64,000 nucleotides of DNA, from the NCBI GenBank assembly GCA_965199765.1, contig CBDATC010000002.1, forward strand, positions 682,001 to 746,000, read 5' to 3'. This stretch comes from JAPOXR01 sp965199765 (GTDB taxonomy: Bacteria; Pseudomonadota; Alphaproteobacteria; Rhodobacterales; Rhodobacteraceae). Of this stretch, positions 1-8,558 are shown piece after piece. Each line of letters opens with the position of its first letter. Position 1 is the stretch's first letter. The notes under the pieces are model-generated. The model did no database searches. It was given only the letters and a program-made list of their open reading frames with translations, and had not been told where the DNA came from. Made by a program: the position numbers and the translations under genes.

Positions 1-24
1 CGTTATCTGACGAGAGTTATACGG

Positions 25-255
25 ATGAGTAATTTTCAAAGCGACGGTTCAATTAGCAACGCCCACGTTGGTCGTGAGTTTGAAGCCCGCGCACAGCGCA
101 TTCTCGCCCAACATGGCATATTGCTGAATCAAAACTACAAGACTCCATGTAGCCTAGGAAACAATAAGAAGATGCACACATTTGATCTTGGATCGGATGA
201 GCCTCCTATAATTGTAAAGTGCAAGTCTCAGACATGGACGGCTGGAGATAAGGTG
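25..255 (+). pseudogene. Truncated PD-(D/E)XK-nuclease-like protein, N-terminal part
   Basis: The first ~75 residues have a GREFEARAQRIL helix and a FDLGSDEP...IIVKCKSQTWT block. This resembles restriction-endonuclease-fold proteins whose core reads FDLGS..ILVECKSH.WT. In that motif the D and the E-x-K are catalytic; here the E is replaced by K (VKCKS). After about position 252 the frame runs into an IS-end sequence, so the natural C-terminus is gone and the rest of the 149-codon frame (to 474) is read-through. The likely start is the ATG at 25. Family assignment is from recalled motif similarity only. I read it as a dead fragment, perhaps of a defence or DNA-repair nuclease. Confidence 0.4.
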
Positions 256-388
256 CCAAGTCCGCTCCAGCACGGAGAATCAGGACGAATCCCGACCCTC
301 CAAGCCCGTGATCAAAGCCAAGGCGGCGACCGTCAGCCGGACAGGAGATCCAAAAGCCGGCATCGTCGAGGAATTTTGCAAAAGGCTC
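252..388 (+). repeat. Right-end remnant of the IS5-like element
   Basis: This ~137-bp stretch is nearly the same as 3362-3499, the right end of the complete IS copy. It ends in GCAAAAGGCTCAA, the terminal inverted-repeat sequence. It interrupts the nuclease-like gene fragment on its left. Only the end is present; no transposase accompanies it. Confidence 0.7.
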
Positions 389-564
389 AAGCTATTGCCG
401 TTCCCAAAGTTGAGATTTCGGAATGGATTTTGGCGGCTTTCATGCCCTTCATACTTCCAGTATCCACGGAATAGCTTGCGCAGGTTTCCAAGGTCGCGAT
501 CTAGGCTATTTCCTGACAGGGGACGGCTTCCATCGGTCGGTCGCAGACGGTCAGACCACCAATT

Positions 565-1221
565 TTAGAACTTACGGGCATAGTCTCGATTGATCTTGTG
601 CATCGGAAAGTCATCCACCACCTGCACGAAGTTGCTGACGGCTCGTTTTTTCGCCTTGCGCCAAGACTGAACTTGCGTCTCCGACTTACCGATCTGGTCT
701 GACACAGCAATCTCAGAGAACTGTATTTCGAGGGCTTGCGAGATTTTTATGTCTGGTGGCGATACCGTGCCAAGTTCTGCATCCGCTTCCGATTTATCAG
801 GCGCATTGCGAACCGGGATTGCGCTCAATCTGTCCAAAATGTCGGCTACATCTTCCTGTGCCGCGATTTCTTGAACGGGCGTATACATGAACCCCTTCGC
901 CATCGTCCGTTGTCTGGCGGCTTGATACTCGTGTATCGCGCGACGGGTTTGCTTACTCACCGAGTTAGTGCCTGTTAACCCCTGACCGCTGATGAAAACT
1001 GTCGCCCAAAACTGTTCGTCTGCCTCTACAAGCGCGTCCCTTCGCGCACGCGCAACTTCCAATGAATCTGTTTTAAGTGACTTTCGGATTATGCCGCGCG
1101 GATCGAAATCCGCATATTCGAACGGCACACGGCGCACATAGTGCCATCTATTTCTGCGCCGGTACAGGTGTTGATTCAGGTCTCTCATGACCGCCATAAT
1201 GTACCTCGATTTGTTACACAA
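565..1221 (-). pseudogene. Truncated tyrosine-recombinase integrase (N-terminal and SAM-like part)
   Basis: 218 codons. The N-terminus (RWHYVRRVP..YADFDPRG, then SLEVARARRDALVEADEQF) is typical of the arm-binding region of phage/island integrases. The part near the end (KKRAVSNFVQVVDDFPMHKINRDYARKF) matches the SAM-like core-binding domain just before the catalytic domain. It stops there, so the catalytic R..HxxR..Y residues are absent. Probable real starts are the ATGs at 1197 or 1188. It begins beside the direct repeat at 1191-1322 and points away from it. A second copy of its first ~70 codons lies at 5343-5618 beside the other repeat. I infer an inactive integrase of an island once inserted at the tRNA-Leu. 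Confidence 0.7.
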
Positions 1222-1322
1222 AATCGAAGGTGATTACGGGGTCTAGTGACCTACAGGGTGATAAATTCAGTAATTACAATAACTTAAAAAGTCTGCTTTC
1301 TGAATTTATGGTGCGGCCGAGA
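1191..1322. repeat. Direct repeat A: att-like copy with tRNA-Leu 3' end
   Basis: 132 bp that match 5588-5719 with only a few mismatches. The right end carries GGTGCGGCCGAGA, a one-base variant of the tRNA-Leu 3' end (GGTGCGGTCGAGA at 5707-5719). The left end includes the first codons of the adjacent integrase. The layout, att then integrase pointing away, is what a second tandem insertion at the same tRNA would leave. Confidence 0.75.
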
Positions 1323-1323
1323 T

Positions 1324-1746
1324 GTGGTGATCGACGGAACGGACGGCAAAGTGGCCTATGGCAATATCGGCCCAAGCGACCGGCTGGTGGATTTTGAAAA
1401 AGGCACGATCATTACTGCTCATCCCGCATCGCATACACCCCGTCCATCAGACATCAGGATCAATGAAATTGCCGATAACCATGGCGGTATCTACAGTGCC
1501 GCGACACATCTGGCGGAAGCGCCGAGCGCAAACGAGGAATATATCAAAGCCCATATCCGTCGTCTTGAAGCGATGCGAAAGGCGGGCGTCTCAGTGGTGC
1601 GGAATCAAGCATCAAATAGACTTCGTCAACTGAAAACGAACCCAAGATCCGAACACCGGCAAGCCCCTGATTACCCATCACAATCAGACTTCAAATATCA
1701 TCAGGACCGTAAGGAACCAAAGCACCCTCGCAATCTGTTATCGTAG
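1324..1746 (+). pseudogene. Relaxase C-terminal remnant (DUF3363-like)
   Basis: The frame opens directly at the att junction with VIDGTDGKVAYGNIG. It continues with FEKGTIITAHP, DIRINEIADNHGGIYSAATHL, and EYIKAHIRRLEAMRKAGVSV. This series matches the DUF3363 region of VirD2/TraI-type relaxases, which reads V.DG.DGRVHY..LG, then ..NGG.YS...HL, then F...H.RRLEA.RRAG. Similarity ends near 1610 and the remaining codons look random. The catalytic N-terminal tyrosine domain is missing. It suggests the island between the two repeats derives from a conjugative or mobilizable element. Evidence is pattern recognition only. Confidence 0.55.
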
Positions 1747-2335
1747 GAATATTGCCCATCTTCCAACCGATATCGCACGGCAAGCCACACAATTGGAAAG
1801 CCAGCCTTGCGGCTGAACTTTGTTTACCTTCGGAAGTGTTGCGAGGACCCGAATCAACTTGCTCAGATTATACGGCGGACAAGCCGCCGTGATCGCGGCG
1901 CAGAGTTTGGAATCCCGCTCTCCCCCTGCCTTCCCCGGAAACATGCGTTTTTTGGGGTATGGTGTGGATTGCAGACACTGGGGAACTGATCGGAAGACGG
2001 ACGCACGACAAGCCACGGTTGTTTTTCTTAAAACGGTATGAAGTCATCATCATCATCTAAATTTTCACACTCATCGGGAATCTGAATCTCATCATCGTAG
2101 GAATGTTTGAAAGACTGACACACGGCAAGCGACGGGAATTGAATGGCCAAGGACGGACACATGACAAGGAACCAAAAATGAGCATCAACAGCGTCATAAT
2201 TCTCATAAATTTGTCTATTCTCATAACCGGCATCATCATGATTTTTCAAAATAGCGGTATCAAAAGCCATCTCAAAACACCTAAATTCAATAGCCTTTCA
2301 GACCACACCCGAAACCAGACCGCAACCTCTAAAAT
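1747..2335. other. No convincing gene; four loosely similar short motifs
   Basis: I see no reliable coding region. Four related ~25-bp stretches of the form ACRCACGRCAAGCSACGG...TTG occur at about 1771-1796, 1997-2022, 2113-2141 and 2151-2180. They vary in the last part and spacing is irregular, so they may be a degraded repeat or chance. A short frame at 2178-2339 encodes a hydrophobic stretch (IILINLSILITGIIMIF) but lacks a good ribosome site and ends in the IS boundary. Confidence 0.3.
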
Positions 2336-3499
2336 TTGAGCCTCTTGCAAAATTGGACCGCGCACCTGGTTTTCTGCGAAAAAACGCTGAAATCGAGGGG
2401 TGCGGGGTTGTAGGGAATCGGCCATCCGTGGAATCTTGCAACCTGCACAACCACAAAATAACGGAGGTGTGGCCGATATCCTTGCAGGAGAGTATAAATG
2501 ATCGCTGGGGGTATTTTTAAGAGGAACTTTTTCGTTTTCTTTGCGATGAGCCCGCGCCGCTCGGCGACGGCCATGAAAAGCTCGTCATAGCGATCGAGCA
2601 CTCCAGGCTGGAGCATCAGACCCGGTTCACCGGCCGCAGGCCCGGCCGGACGCGCAAAGGCGGGGAGGTGAAGAAACCGCTCACCCGGCTGCAGCGTCAG
2701 CAAAGGATGGCGCTGGAAGAGATGATCGGGGATCTTCCCTCGGCCTGCGGCTTCGGCGTCAAGAAGGACAGCAGGGGCTGCCGCAATTTCCGGAAGGGAT
2801 ACAAGCTCCATGCCGATGCCGCCAGACGGCGGTATCCCGGTCAGCTGCCTTCTCACATCGGCCTCGCCGCATGACAGCCAGGCGGCTCTGCCCCGGGCGG
2901 CGATGCCGGCCGAACGGGCCGACAGTCTCTGCGATCTCATGGACAGCGCTTATGACGCCGGGGAAATCCGCGAATGCTCTCTCCGCCTCGGCCATGTTCC
3001 CCTGATCGAGCCGAACCCGCGGCGGAACCGGGAGTTCAAGGCGGAGCTTCACAGCCGGCGGCGGACCGACCGCGCCGCGCGTCATGTGCCGGCCGAAACG
3101 GCGCGCATGCGGGAACGCTCGACGGTGGAGCGCTTCTTCGGCCGCCTCAAGGACCAGTTCGGGGCGATAGCATGTCCGGGTGCGCGGCTATAGGAAAGTG
3201 TTCTGTCATCTGATGTTCGGCGTGATCGCCCTGCTGACCGATCAGATGATGCGCATGAACATCTGAACCGGCTTCACCCCCTTGGGCCACCGCCCCCGGA
3301 GAGCTTCCTGTCTCAGGAAGGCGCTCCCGCTCGCTTCGAAAAAGCCGGAATCCGAAAAAAAGGGCCAAGCCGGCTCCAGCAAGGCGAATCAGGACGAATC
3401 CCGACCCTCCAAGCCTGTGATCAGGGCCAAGGCGGCAGCCCTTAGCCGGACCGGAGCTCCAAAATCCGGCATCGTCAAGGAATTCTGCAAGAGGCTCAA
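2336..3499 (+). mobile_element. IS5-like insertion sequence, degenerate, 1164 bp
   Basis: The left end TTGAGCCTCTTGCAAAATT (2336-2354) and the right end, read on the other strand TTGAGCCTCTTGCAGAATT, form imperfect inverted repeats. Between them lies a broken DDE transposase on the + strand. I find no clear target duplication. Parts of both ends recur at 252-388, 34902-34969 and, inverted, 58544-58771, so the family has several solo-end remnants in this window. Confidence 0.7.
2540..3265 (+). pseudogene. IS5/IS4-type DDE transposase, frameshifted
   Basis: Pieces of one transposase can be read in order across changing frames. These are CGFGVKKDSRGCRNFRKGYK and KLHADAA near 2740-2820, then GIPVSCLLTSASPHDSQAA at 2828-2884, then LMDSAYDAGEI (second Asp) near 2940. 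They are followed by HVPLIEPNPRR, RERSTVERFFGRLKDQFG (the Glu of the DDE triad) near 3110-3165, and finally VRGYRKVFCHLMFGVIALL ending in a TGA at 3263-3265. At least two frame changes are needed (near 2820-2830 and 3165-3180), so it cannot make an active enzyme. Confidence 0.75.
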
Positions 3500-3533
3500 T
3501 CGAAAAAACATGAGATCACCGATGAAGAAGTGC

Positions 3534-4757
3534 TTAGTCTTTTCCATTTATCGCTGTCGCGTAAATTGAAACATCGGCAGCGCTCATGCCAAGCTGACGC
3601 GCTGTGTTTTGCCATCCGTTTAGCGCGGCGGACACCTCGCCGATTATTGCCTCGGCGCGTTGGGTATTGAGTGCAAAGAATGGCGCAGTGCGCAAGGCCA
3701 GGTCAAGATCAGCATCAGGCCCTGCTTCTGAAATCCATGTGGTTAGTTCACGAGCCTTTTCGGCAATCGGTACAGGGTTTAAATCATAGGCTGGCGATAG
3801 GCGCCATTTGTCGTCGTGATCATAAAGGAAGCCATGATTGCGCAAATGATCATCCAGATTGCCGATCAACACGCCGAATACAATGCGCCGCCATAGCTCG
3901 TGCAAATCCTCAGTCGGTTCACTTGAATACATCCTAATCGCTTCAGCAATGTCGGTATAGGTTGCTTCATCCCCATCATTCAGTCCCAACAAACTCATTG
4001 CCGACAAGAAAGGAATGCGTTGGCCATTATCGCGGTCAAACCGGGTGATGAGAGCCACTGGCCGTCCAGCCACATCTTCTATTCTGGCCATTGCAGCATT
4101 TATTCCAGCCTTTCTGGCCAGTATCATGGCGAGCACTTCCCCATGTGGGATGCTGCGGTCATCGTCCTGCTTTGGAAACTTGGCAATGGCAAGGCTGCCA
4201 TCTGCGTCAGCGACGGCTGATTTTGGACGCGCGCCCCCTAACGGTGAGCCTTTATTTAAAAGCAAATTCAAATCTTCAGCCGTCTCTGTATTCGTTTGCA
4301 CGGCATCAGCGGCATTGATCAATGCCGGTAACTGAATCAGAGGCGGCACACGATAATGACCGATATCATGGTCAAATGTGTCTTCCCCTTCGCGTTTATA
4401 TCGCAAAGCGCCAATTCGAGTTTGATCTGTGATCGCTAAAAGATAATCAATTTCTGACAGGGTACGATCATCACCAGCTTTGCGGAACGCCCGTTTGATG
4501 AGTTGCTGACCCCAGCGATCAGGCGCTGTGTCTCGCAAGGCGCCGGGTAATGCCGACTTCTCCGATCTGGTATAAATCTGCTGATCGGCTAATGCCAGGT
4601 TGGCAGGATCAAGCGCAAAGGCTTCTGGATAGTCGAGCCATTCATCAGCATATTCAAAAACCGAACTCTGGCCTCTTCGTTTGGCAACATAGCGACACCG
4701 GCCAACAAGATGCGTGCTGCCTGCATGGTCGATATAGATTTCGAGCGCATCGGTCAT
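3534..4757 (-). CDS. hipA: HipA-family toxin kinase (copy 1)
   Basis: 407 residues, close to the usual ~400-440. HipA proteins are Ser/Thr kinases that phosphorylate glutamyl-tRNA synthetase or related targets and cause dormancy unless bound by HipB. Visible: the N-terminal subdomain (FEYADEWLDYPEAFALDP), the glycine-rich GSPLGGARPKS loop, the nucleotide-binding Lys in LAIAKF, the catalytic loop GNLDDHLRNHGFL with its Asp, and the metal-binding YDLNPVP. All key residues look intact. The start ATG at 4757 overlaps the end of the upstream hipB by 4 bp, so the two are translationally coupled. It lies inside the tRNA-Leu island. The target of this branch is not known to me. Confidence 0.9.
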   Translation of the reverse strand: MTDALEIYIDHAGSTHLVGRCRYVAKRRGQSSVFEYADEWLDYPEAFALDPANLALADQQIYTRSEKSALPGALRDTAPDRWGQQLIKRAFRKAGDDRTLSEIDYLLAITDQTRIGALRYKREGEDTFDHDIGHYRVPPLIQLPALINAADAVQTNTETAEDLNLLLNKGSPLGGARPKSAVADADGSLAIAKFPKQDDDRSIPHGEVLAMILARKAGINAAMARIEDVAGRPVALITRFDRDNGQRIPFLSAMSLLGLNDGDEATYTDIAEAIRMYSSEPTEDLHELWRRIVFGVLIGNLDDHLRNHGFLYDHDDKWRLSPAYDLNPVPIAEKARELTTWISEAGPDADLDLALRTAPFFALNTQRAEAIIGEVSAALNGWQNTARQLGMSAADVSIYATAINGKD

Positions 4758-5089
4758 TGTCTCGTTCTCTTCCGACTGCGTGGCTGTACCTTTTGCGGCA
4801 AGCGATCTTCCTCGATGTCCAGCCCCAAACTATCTTTGCTGCGATCCGCAGCTTCACCGAGACCTTCGACCAAACCCAATATGGACAGTACAGTGGCGTA
4901 AACGCCCATGGATACAGATGGGTCGCCTTTCTCGACTTTCGCCAGCGTGCCACGGCTGATAAAAGCGCGTTCTGCCATTGAAACAGTAGAAATTCGCCGT
5001 TTTTTGCGCGCGACAACAATGTCTTCGCCCAGTTTTACGAGGGCGGCGCGAGCGGCTTTTGGCATTGTTTGGGTCGCACGAGTTTTCAT
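4754..5089 (-). CDS. hipB: HipB-type antitoxin, XRE helix-turn-helix (copy 1)
   Basis: 111 residues with a helix-turn-helix of the XRE type at about residues 18-75 (GEDIVVARKKRRIS, then FISRGTLAKVEKGDPSVS). The C-terminal tail is basic (QPRSRKRTRQ). HipB proteins neutralise HipA and repress their own operon by binding palindromes in the promoter. It is the first gene of the two-gene operon and overlaps hipA by 4 bp. A perfect inverted repeat 37 bp upstream (5126-5145) fits autoregulation. Similar in architecture to the second pair at 30.5 kb but clearly divergent in sequence. Confidence 0.85.
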   Translation of the reverse strand: MKTRATQTMPKAARAALVKLGEDIVVARKKRRISTVSMAERAFISRGTLAKVEKGDPSVSMGVYATVLSILGLVEGLGEAADRSKDSLGLDIEEDRLPQKVQPRSRKRTRQ

Positions 5090-5125
5090 GGTTATGTCTT
5101 ATATTTTGAGCAATTAAATATCTAG

Positions 5126-5145
5126 TTGTTCAATATATAGAACAA
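5126..5145. promoter_or_regulatory. Candidate HipB operator
   Basis: TTGTTC-AATATATA-GAACAA is a perfect 6-bp inverted repeat with an 8-bp AT-rich centre, 37 bp upstream of the hipB start in an AT-rich promoter region. The position and symmetry match operators of HipB/XRE regulators. Binding is inferred. Confidence 0.55.
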
Positions 5146-5342
5146 AGTATGTTAAAAGTCCATAAATTTGCAAATCGTGAGCGTTTACAGTGTGTCTTGT
5201 CTTTGGGGTCTGCTGAATCGTCGATTTCCTGTACTTTCACCTCAAAAGATCACGCTTCCGGCCCATTAACAGCGCCTATCGCCTCTACAGTAGCAGCCAA
5301 CACCAATTTGAGCTGCATTTCGGCCCAAACTCGCTGATTTCA

Positions 5343-5618
5343 TTAAAATTTCTGCCCGCTTTCCTCACTAGTGTCAGTAAAAAAACCCCTTGATTCCGCA
5401 ATCCGGAACAGTTCGTCTGCCTCTGCAAGCGCGTCCCGTCGCGCACGCGCAACTTCCAATGACTCTGCTTTAAGTGACTTTCGGATCATGCCGCGCGGAT
5501 CGAAATCTGCATATTCGGACGGCACGCGGCGCACATAGTGCCATCCATTTACGCACCGGTGCAGGTGTTGGTTCAGGCCATTCATAACCGCCATAATGCA
5601 CCTCGATTTGTTACACAA
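5343..5618 (-). pseudogene. Truncated integrase, second copy
   Basis: 91 codons. The first ~70 match the integrase fragment at 565-1221 (WHYVRRVPSEYADFDPRG, then SLEVARARRDALAEADELF) with several substitutions. The sequence then changes abruptly to an unrelated 20-residue tail. It starts within direct repeat B next to the tRNA-Leu and reads into the island. The core-binding and catalytic domains are gone, so the island can no longer excise by its own integrase. Confidence 0.65.
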
Positions 5619-5719
5619 AATCGAAGGTGATTACGGGGTCTAGTGACCTACAGGGTGATAAATTCAGCAATTACAATAACTTAAAAAGTTTGCTTTCTGA
5701 ATTTATGGTGCGGTCGAGA
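5588..5719. repeat. Direct repeat B: att site at the tRNA-Leu 3' end
   Basis: Matches 1191-1322 over 132 bp. Its right end is the real 3' end of the tRNA-Leu gene, so this is the tRNA-proximal attachment site. The 4.4-kb segment between the two repeats is one integrated unit. Confidence 0.75.
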
Positions 5720-5793
5720 AGACTCGAACTTCCACGGGATACTATCCCACAGCGACCTCAACGCTGCGCGTCTACCACTTCCGCCACGACCGC
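5706..5793 (-). tRNA. tRNA-Leu (GAG)
   Basis: On the minus strand the acceptor stem GCGGTCG pairs with CGACCGC, followed by A and an encoded CCA (5706-5708). There is a D-arm, an anticodon loop TTGAGGT with GAG, a long variable arm (GTGGGATAGTATCCC region), and a T-arm with GTTCGAGTC. The long variable arm and anticodon identify leucine, reading CUC/CUU codons. Its 3' end is the insertion site of the island to its left. Confidence 0.93.
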
Positions 5794-5930
5794 TTTGCAC
5801 ACTCACAAGCACATCTATACTCAGACGAAACAAACATGTGAAGCGTCCAATTCAACATTTTTCCTCGCGTTGACTTGAATTCCAACGATTCTCAGCACTA
5901 ATGACGCCGCTAGGCGGCTAGGAGTTAAAG

Positions 5931-6563
5931 TTGGTCGAGTGGATCACCTCCAGTGAACCCGTACCGTATTTGGATTCACTGAATTGGATGGAACAGCGAG
6001 TATCCGCAATCTCAATCGGCGAAGCGGATGAAGCGATTTGGCTGCTTGAACACCCATCGATTTACACCGCTGGCACTAGTGCTGGACTTCATGAAATATC
6101 AGATTCGCCGCCCTTCCCTCTTTACCGAGTCGGCCGGGGTGGAAAAATCACCTATCATGGCCCTGGACAGCGCGTAATCTACATTCTGCTGAATCTAAAC
6201 AAACGGCAACGCGATCTTCGCCGTTTCGTCGGAGCAATCGAAGCATGGATCATCGCTGCCCTCGCGGAATTCAACATTGAAGGTTTCCCCGCAAAAGGCC
6301 GAACAGGAGTCTGGCTGCACCGTGATGCGGCTTGCCTTGCCCAAGAGGCAAAAATCGCCGCAATAGGAATACGAATGCGCCGATGGGTCAGCTTTCACGG
6401 GGCCTCGGTTAACGTTAACCCGGATCTTGGTCATTACGCACCGATTGTGCCTTGCGGAATTCGTGAACATGGCGTGACAAGTTTGGCCCAAATTGGCAGC
6501 ACGGCTACCATGGCGGACCTTGATGCGGCGCTGAAAAAACACTTCAATTCGTTTTTTTGTTGA
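5931..6563 (+). CDS. lipB: Octanoyltransferase LipB
   Basis: 210 residues. LipB moves the octanoyl group from acyl carrier protein to lipoyl domains of 2-oxoacid dehydrogenases and the glycine cleavage system, the first step of lipoate synthesis. The family signature GRGGKITYHGPGQ is at residues 69-80. The catalytic Cys is at 175 in IVPCGI and the Lys is at 141 in AKIAAIGIR. Start: no ATG fits; a TTG at 5931 has an AGGAG site six bases upstream. It stands alone between the tRNA-Leu and ctaD. Confidence 0.93.
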   Translation: MVEWITSSEPVPYLDSLNWMEQRVSAISIGEADEAIWLLEHPSIYTAGTSAGLHEISDSPPFPLYRVGRGGKITYHGPGQRVIYILLNLNKRQRDLRRFVGAIEAWIIAALAEFNIEGFPAKGRTGVWLHRDAACLAQEAKIAAIGIRMRRWVSFHGASVNVNPDLGHYAPIVPCGIREHGVTSLAQIGSTATMADLDAALKKHFNSFFC

Positions 6564-6704
6564 AGGAATTATGCCGGAAACGAAATTCAGAGACGGAACA
6601 TCAGCAATTTGTTGAGAATTCAATGATCTTCGCATAAGGTGTGAGGAGTCCGCACCGGGCAGCCTGAATGAGTTGCGGGAAGTACTTTAGGAAAGAGGGG
6701 CAGA

Positions 6705-8390
6705 ATGGCTGAAATCACTGCGCATGTCAGCGACCATCAAGATGAACATGACCATAAAGTCGGCTTTTTCACACGATGGTTTATGTCAACGAATCACAAA
6801 GACATAGGCATCCTTTACATAGTTACAGCAGCAGTCGTCGGGTTCATCTCCGTCCTTTTCACCGTCTATATGCGCATGGAGCTGATGGAGCCTGGCGTGC
6901 AATATATGTGCCTTGAGGGCGCTAGCGTCGTTGCCACCGAATCAGCCAACTGTACTCCGAACGGTCATCTGTGGAATGTGCTGATCACCGCGCACGGAGT
7001 CCTGATGATGTTTTTTGTCGTAATCCCGGCCCTGTTCGGCGGATTCGGCAACTATTTCATGCCTTTGATGATTGGAGCGCCGGATATGGCGTTTCCGCGC
7101 TTAAACAATCTCAGCTATTGGATGTTCGTCGCTGGCTCGTCTCTGGCTGTGGCGTCGGTTTTGGCCCCTGGCGGCAATGGACTGACCGGAACAGGTGTCG
7201 GCTGGGTTCTATACGCCCCCCTTTCGACCCGCGAAGCCGGCATGTCGATGGATCTCGCGATTTTTGCCGTGCACGTGTCGGGCGCGTCTTCGATTCTCGG
7301 CGCTGTCAACATGATCACAACCTTCCTGAATATGCGCGCGCCTGGCATGACACTGCATAAAGTTCCTCTTTTCGCTTGGTCGATATTCATCACCGGCTGG
7401 CTGATACTGCTGGCTCTTCCAGTCCTAGCAGGCGCAATCACAATGCTGCTGACCGACCGAAATTTCGGCACGACGTTTTTTGAACCTTCCGGAGGAGGAG
7501 ACCCGGTCCTCTATCAACACCTGCTTTGGTTTTTCGGGCATCCAGAAGTTTACATCATCATCGTTCCCGGCTTCGGCATCATCTCGCATGTCATTTCAAC
7601 ATTCTCGAAAAAACCAATCTTTGGGTATTTGCCGATGGTGTATGCGATGGTTGCGATCGGCGCCTTGGGCTTCGTCGTGTGGGCGCACCACATGTACACG
7701 GTCGGGATGAGCTTGACACAACAGTCCTATTTCATGCTTGCAACTATGGTGATTGCGGTCCCGACGGGAATCAAGATCTTTTCGTGGATTGCAACGATGT
7801 GGGGTGGATCGGTTGAATTCAAAACACCAATGCTGTGGGCGTTCGGCTTCTTGTTTCTTTTTACAGTCGGAGGCGTCACCGGTATCGTGCTAGCTCAGCC
7901 TGGGTTAGACCGGGCGTATCACGATACATACTATGTTGTGGCCCACTTCCACTATGTGATGTCGCTCGGTGCCGTGTTCTGTATCTTTGCCGGGATATAC
8001 TACTGGATCGGCAAAATGAGCGGCCGTCAATATCCCGAATGGGCAGGCAAGCTGCATTTCTGGATGATGTTCATCGGGTCAAACCTGACATTCTTCCCTC
8101 AGCATTTCCTCGGACGGCAAGGAATGCCGCGTCGCTACATTGATTACCCGGAAGCCTTTGCATTCTGGAACGAAATCTCATCCTACGGGGCATTTCTTTC
8201 TTTCGCTTCTTTCATCCTATTCATCGGCATTGTCGCCTATACCTTGCTGGCCGGGAAGAAAGTCGAAGATCCTGCCTACTGGGGCGCGCATGCGGACACC
8301 ATGGAGTGGCTTCACTCCAACCCACCGCCGCACCACACTTACGAGACTCTGCCGACACCAGACGTCTGGCAGCGGCAAATGCACCACTGA
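6705..8390 (+). CDS. ctaD: Cytochrome c oxidase subunit I (aa3 type)
   Basis: 561 residues, normal length. This is the haem-copper catalytic subunit of the terminal oxidase in the inner membrane, with about 12 membrane segments. Seen: MSTNHKDIGILY at the N-terminus, the haem-a histidine in TAHGVLMMFF, WFFGHPEVYIII with the Cu(B) His and cross-linked Tyr, AHHMYTVGM with the two further Cu(B) histidines, and YYVVAHFHYVMS with the haem axial ligands. The PEVY motif places it in the A family. Subunits II and III and the assembly factors are not adjacent in this window, unlike in many relatives. An AG-rich site (GAGGGG) precedes the ATG. Confidence 0.97.
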   Translation: MAEITAHVSDHQDEHDHKVGFFTRWFMSTNHKDIGILYIVTAAVVGFISVLFTVYMRMELMEPGVQYMCLEGASVVATESANCTPNGHLWNVLITAHGVLMMFFVVIPALFGGFGNYFMPLMIGAPDMAFPRLNNLSYWMFVAGSSLAVASVLAPGGNGLTGTGVGWVLYAPLSTREAGMSMDLAIFAVHVSGASSILGAVNMITTFLNMRAPGMTLHKVPLFAWSIFITGWLILLALPVLAGAITMLLTDRNFGTTFFEPSGGGDPVLYQHLLWFFGHPEVYIIIVPGFGIISHVISTFSKKPIFGYLPMVYAMVAIGALGFVVWAHHMYTVGMSLTQQSYFMLATMVIAVPTGIKIFSWIATMWGGSVEFKTPMLWAFGFLFLFTVGGVTGIVLAQPGLDRAYHDTYYVVAHFHYVMSLGAVFCIFAGIYYWIGKMSGRQYPEWAGKLHFWMMFIGSNLTFFPQHFLGRQGMPRRYIDYPEAFAFWNEISSYGAFLSFASFILFIGIVAYTLLAGKKVEDPAYWGAHADTMEWLHSNPPPHHTYETLPTPDVWQRQMHH

Positions 8391-8428
8391 CGCAATTCGA
8401 AGAAGGGGGCGCAAACCACAAATCGGAT

Positions 8429-8456
8429 AGCTCGGCGAATCAGTCTGCGCCGAGCT
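8429..8456 (+). terminator. Hairpin after ctaD
   Basis: AGCTCGGCG and CGCCGAGCT form a perfect 9-bp stem with a 10-nt loop, 39 bp past the ctaD stop. It has no strong T-run, so it may be a weak or bidirectional terminator. Confidence 0.45.
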
Positions 8457-8558
8457 TCAAGACTTGTGTGAGTTTATGAACAGTCGCGCTAGCATACAGT
8501 TCGCGGCCAACAAAAACTCTGGCGCAGTTCTAGAATTGCCGTCGATTATGCAAGTGCG

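Noticed and set aside
2329..2940. 203-codon minus-strand frame across the IS5-like element
   Set aside because: It is antisense to readable transposase pieces over much of its length and its C-terminus runs through the terminal repeat.
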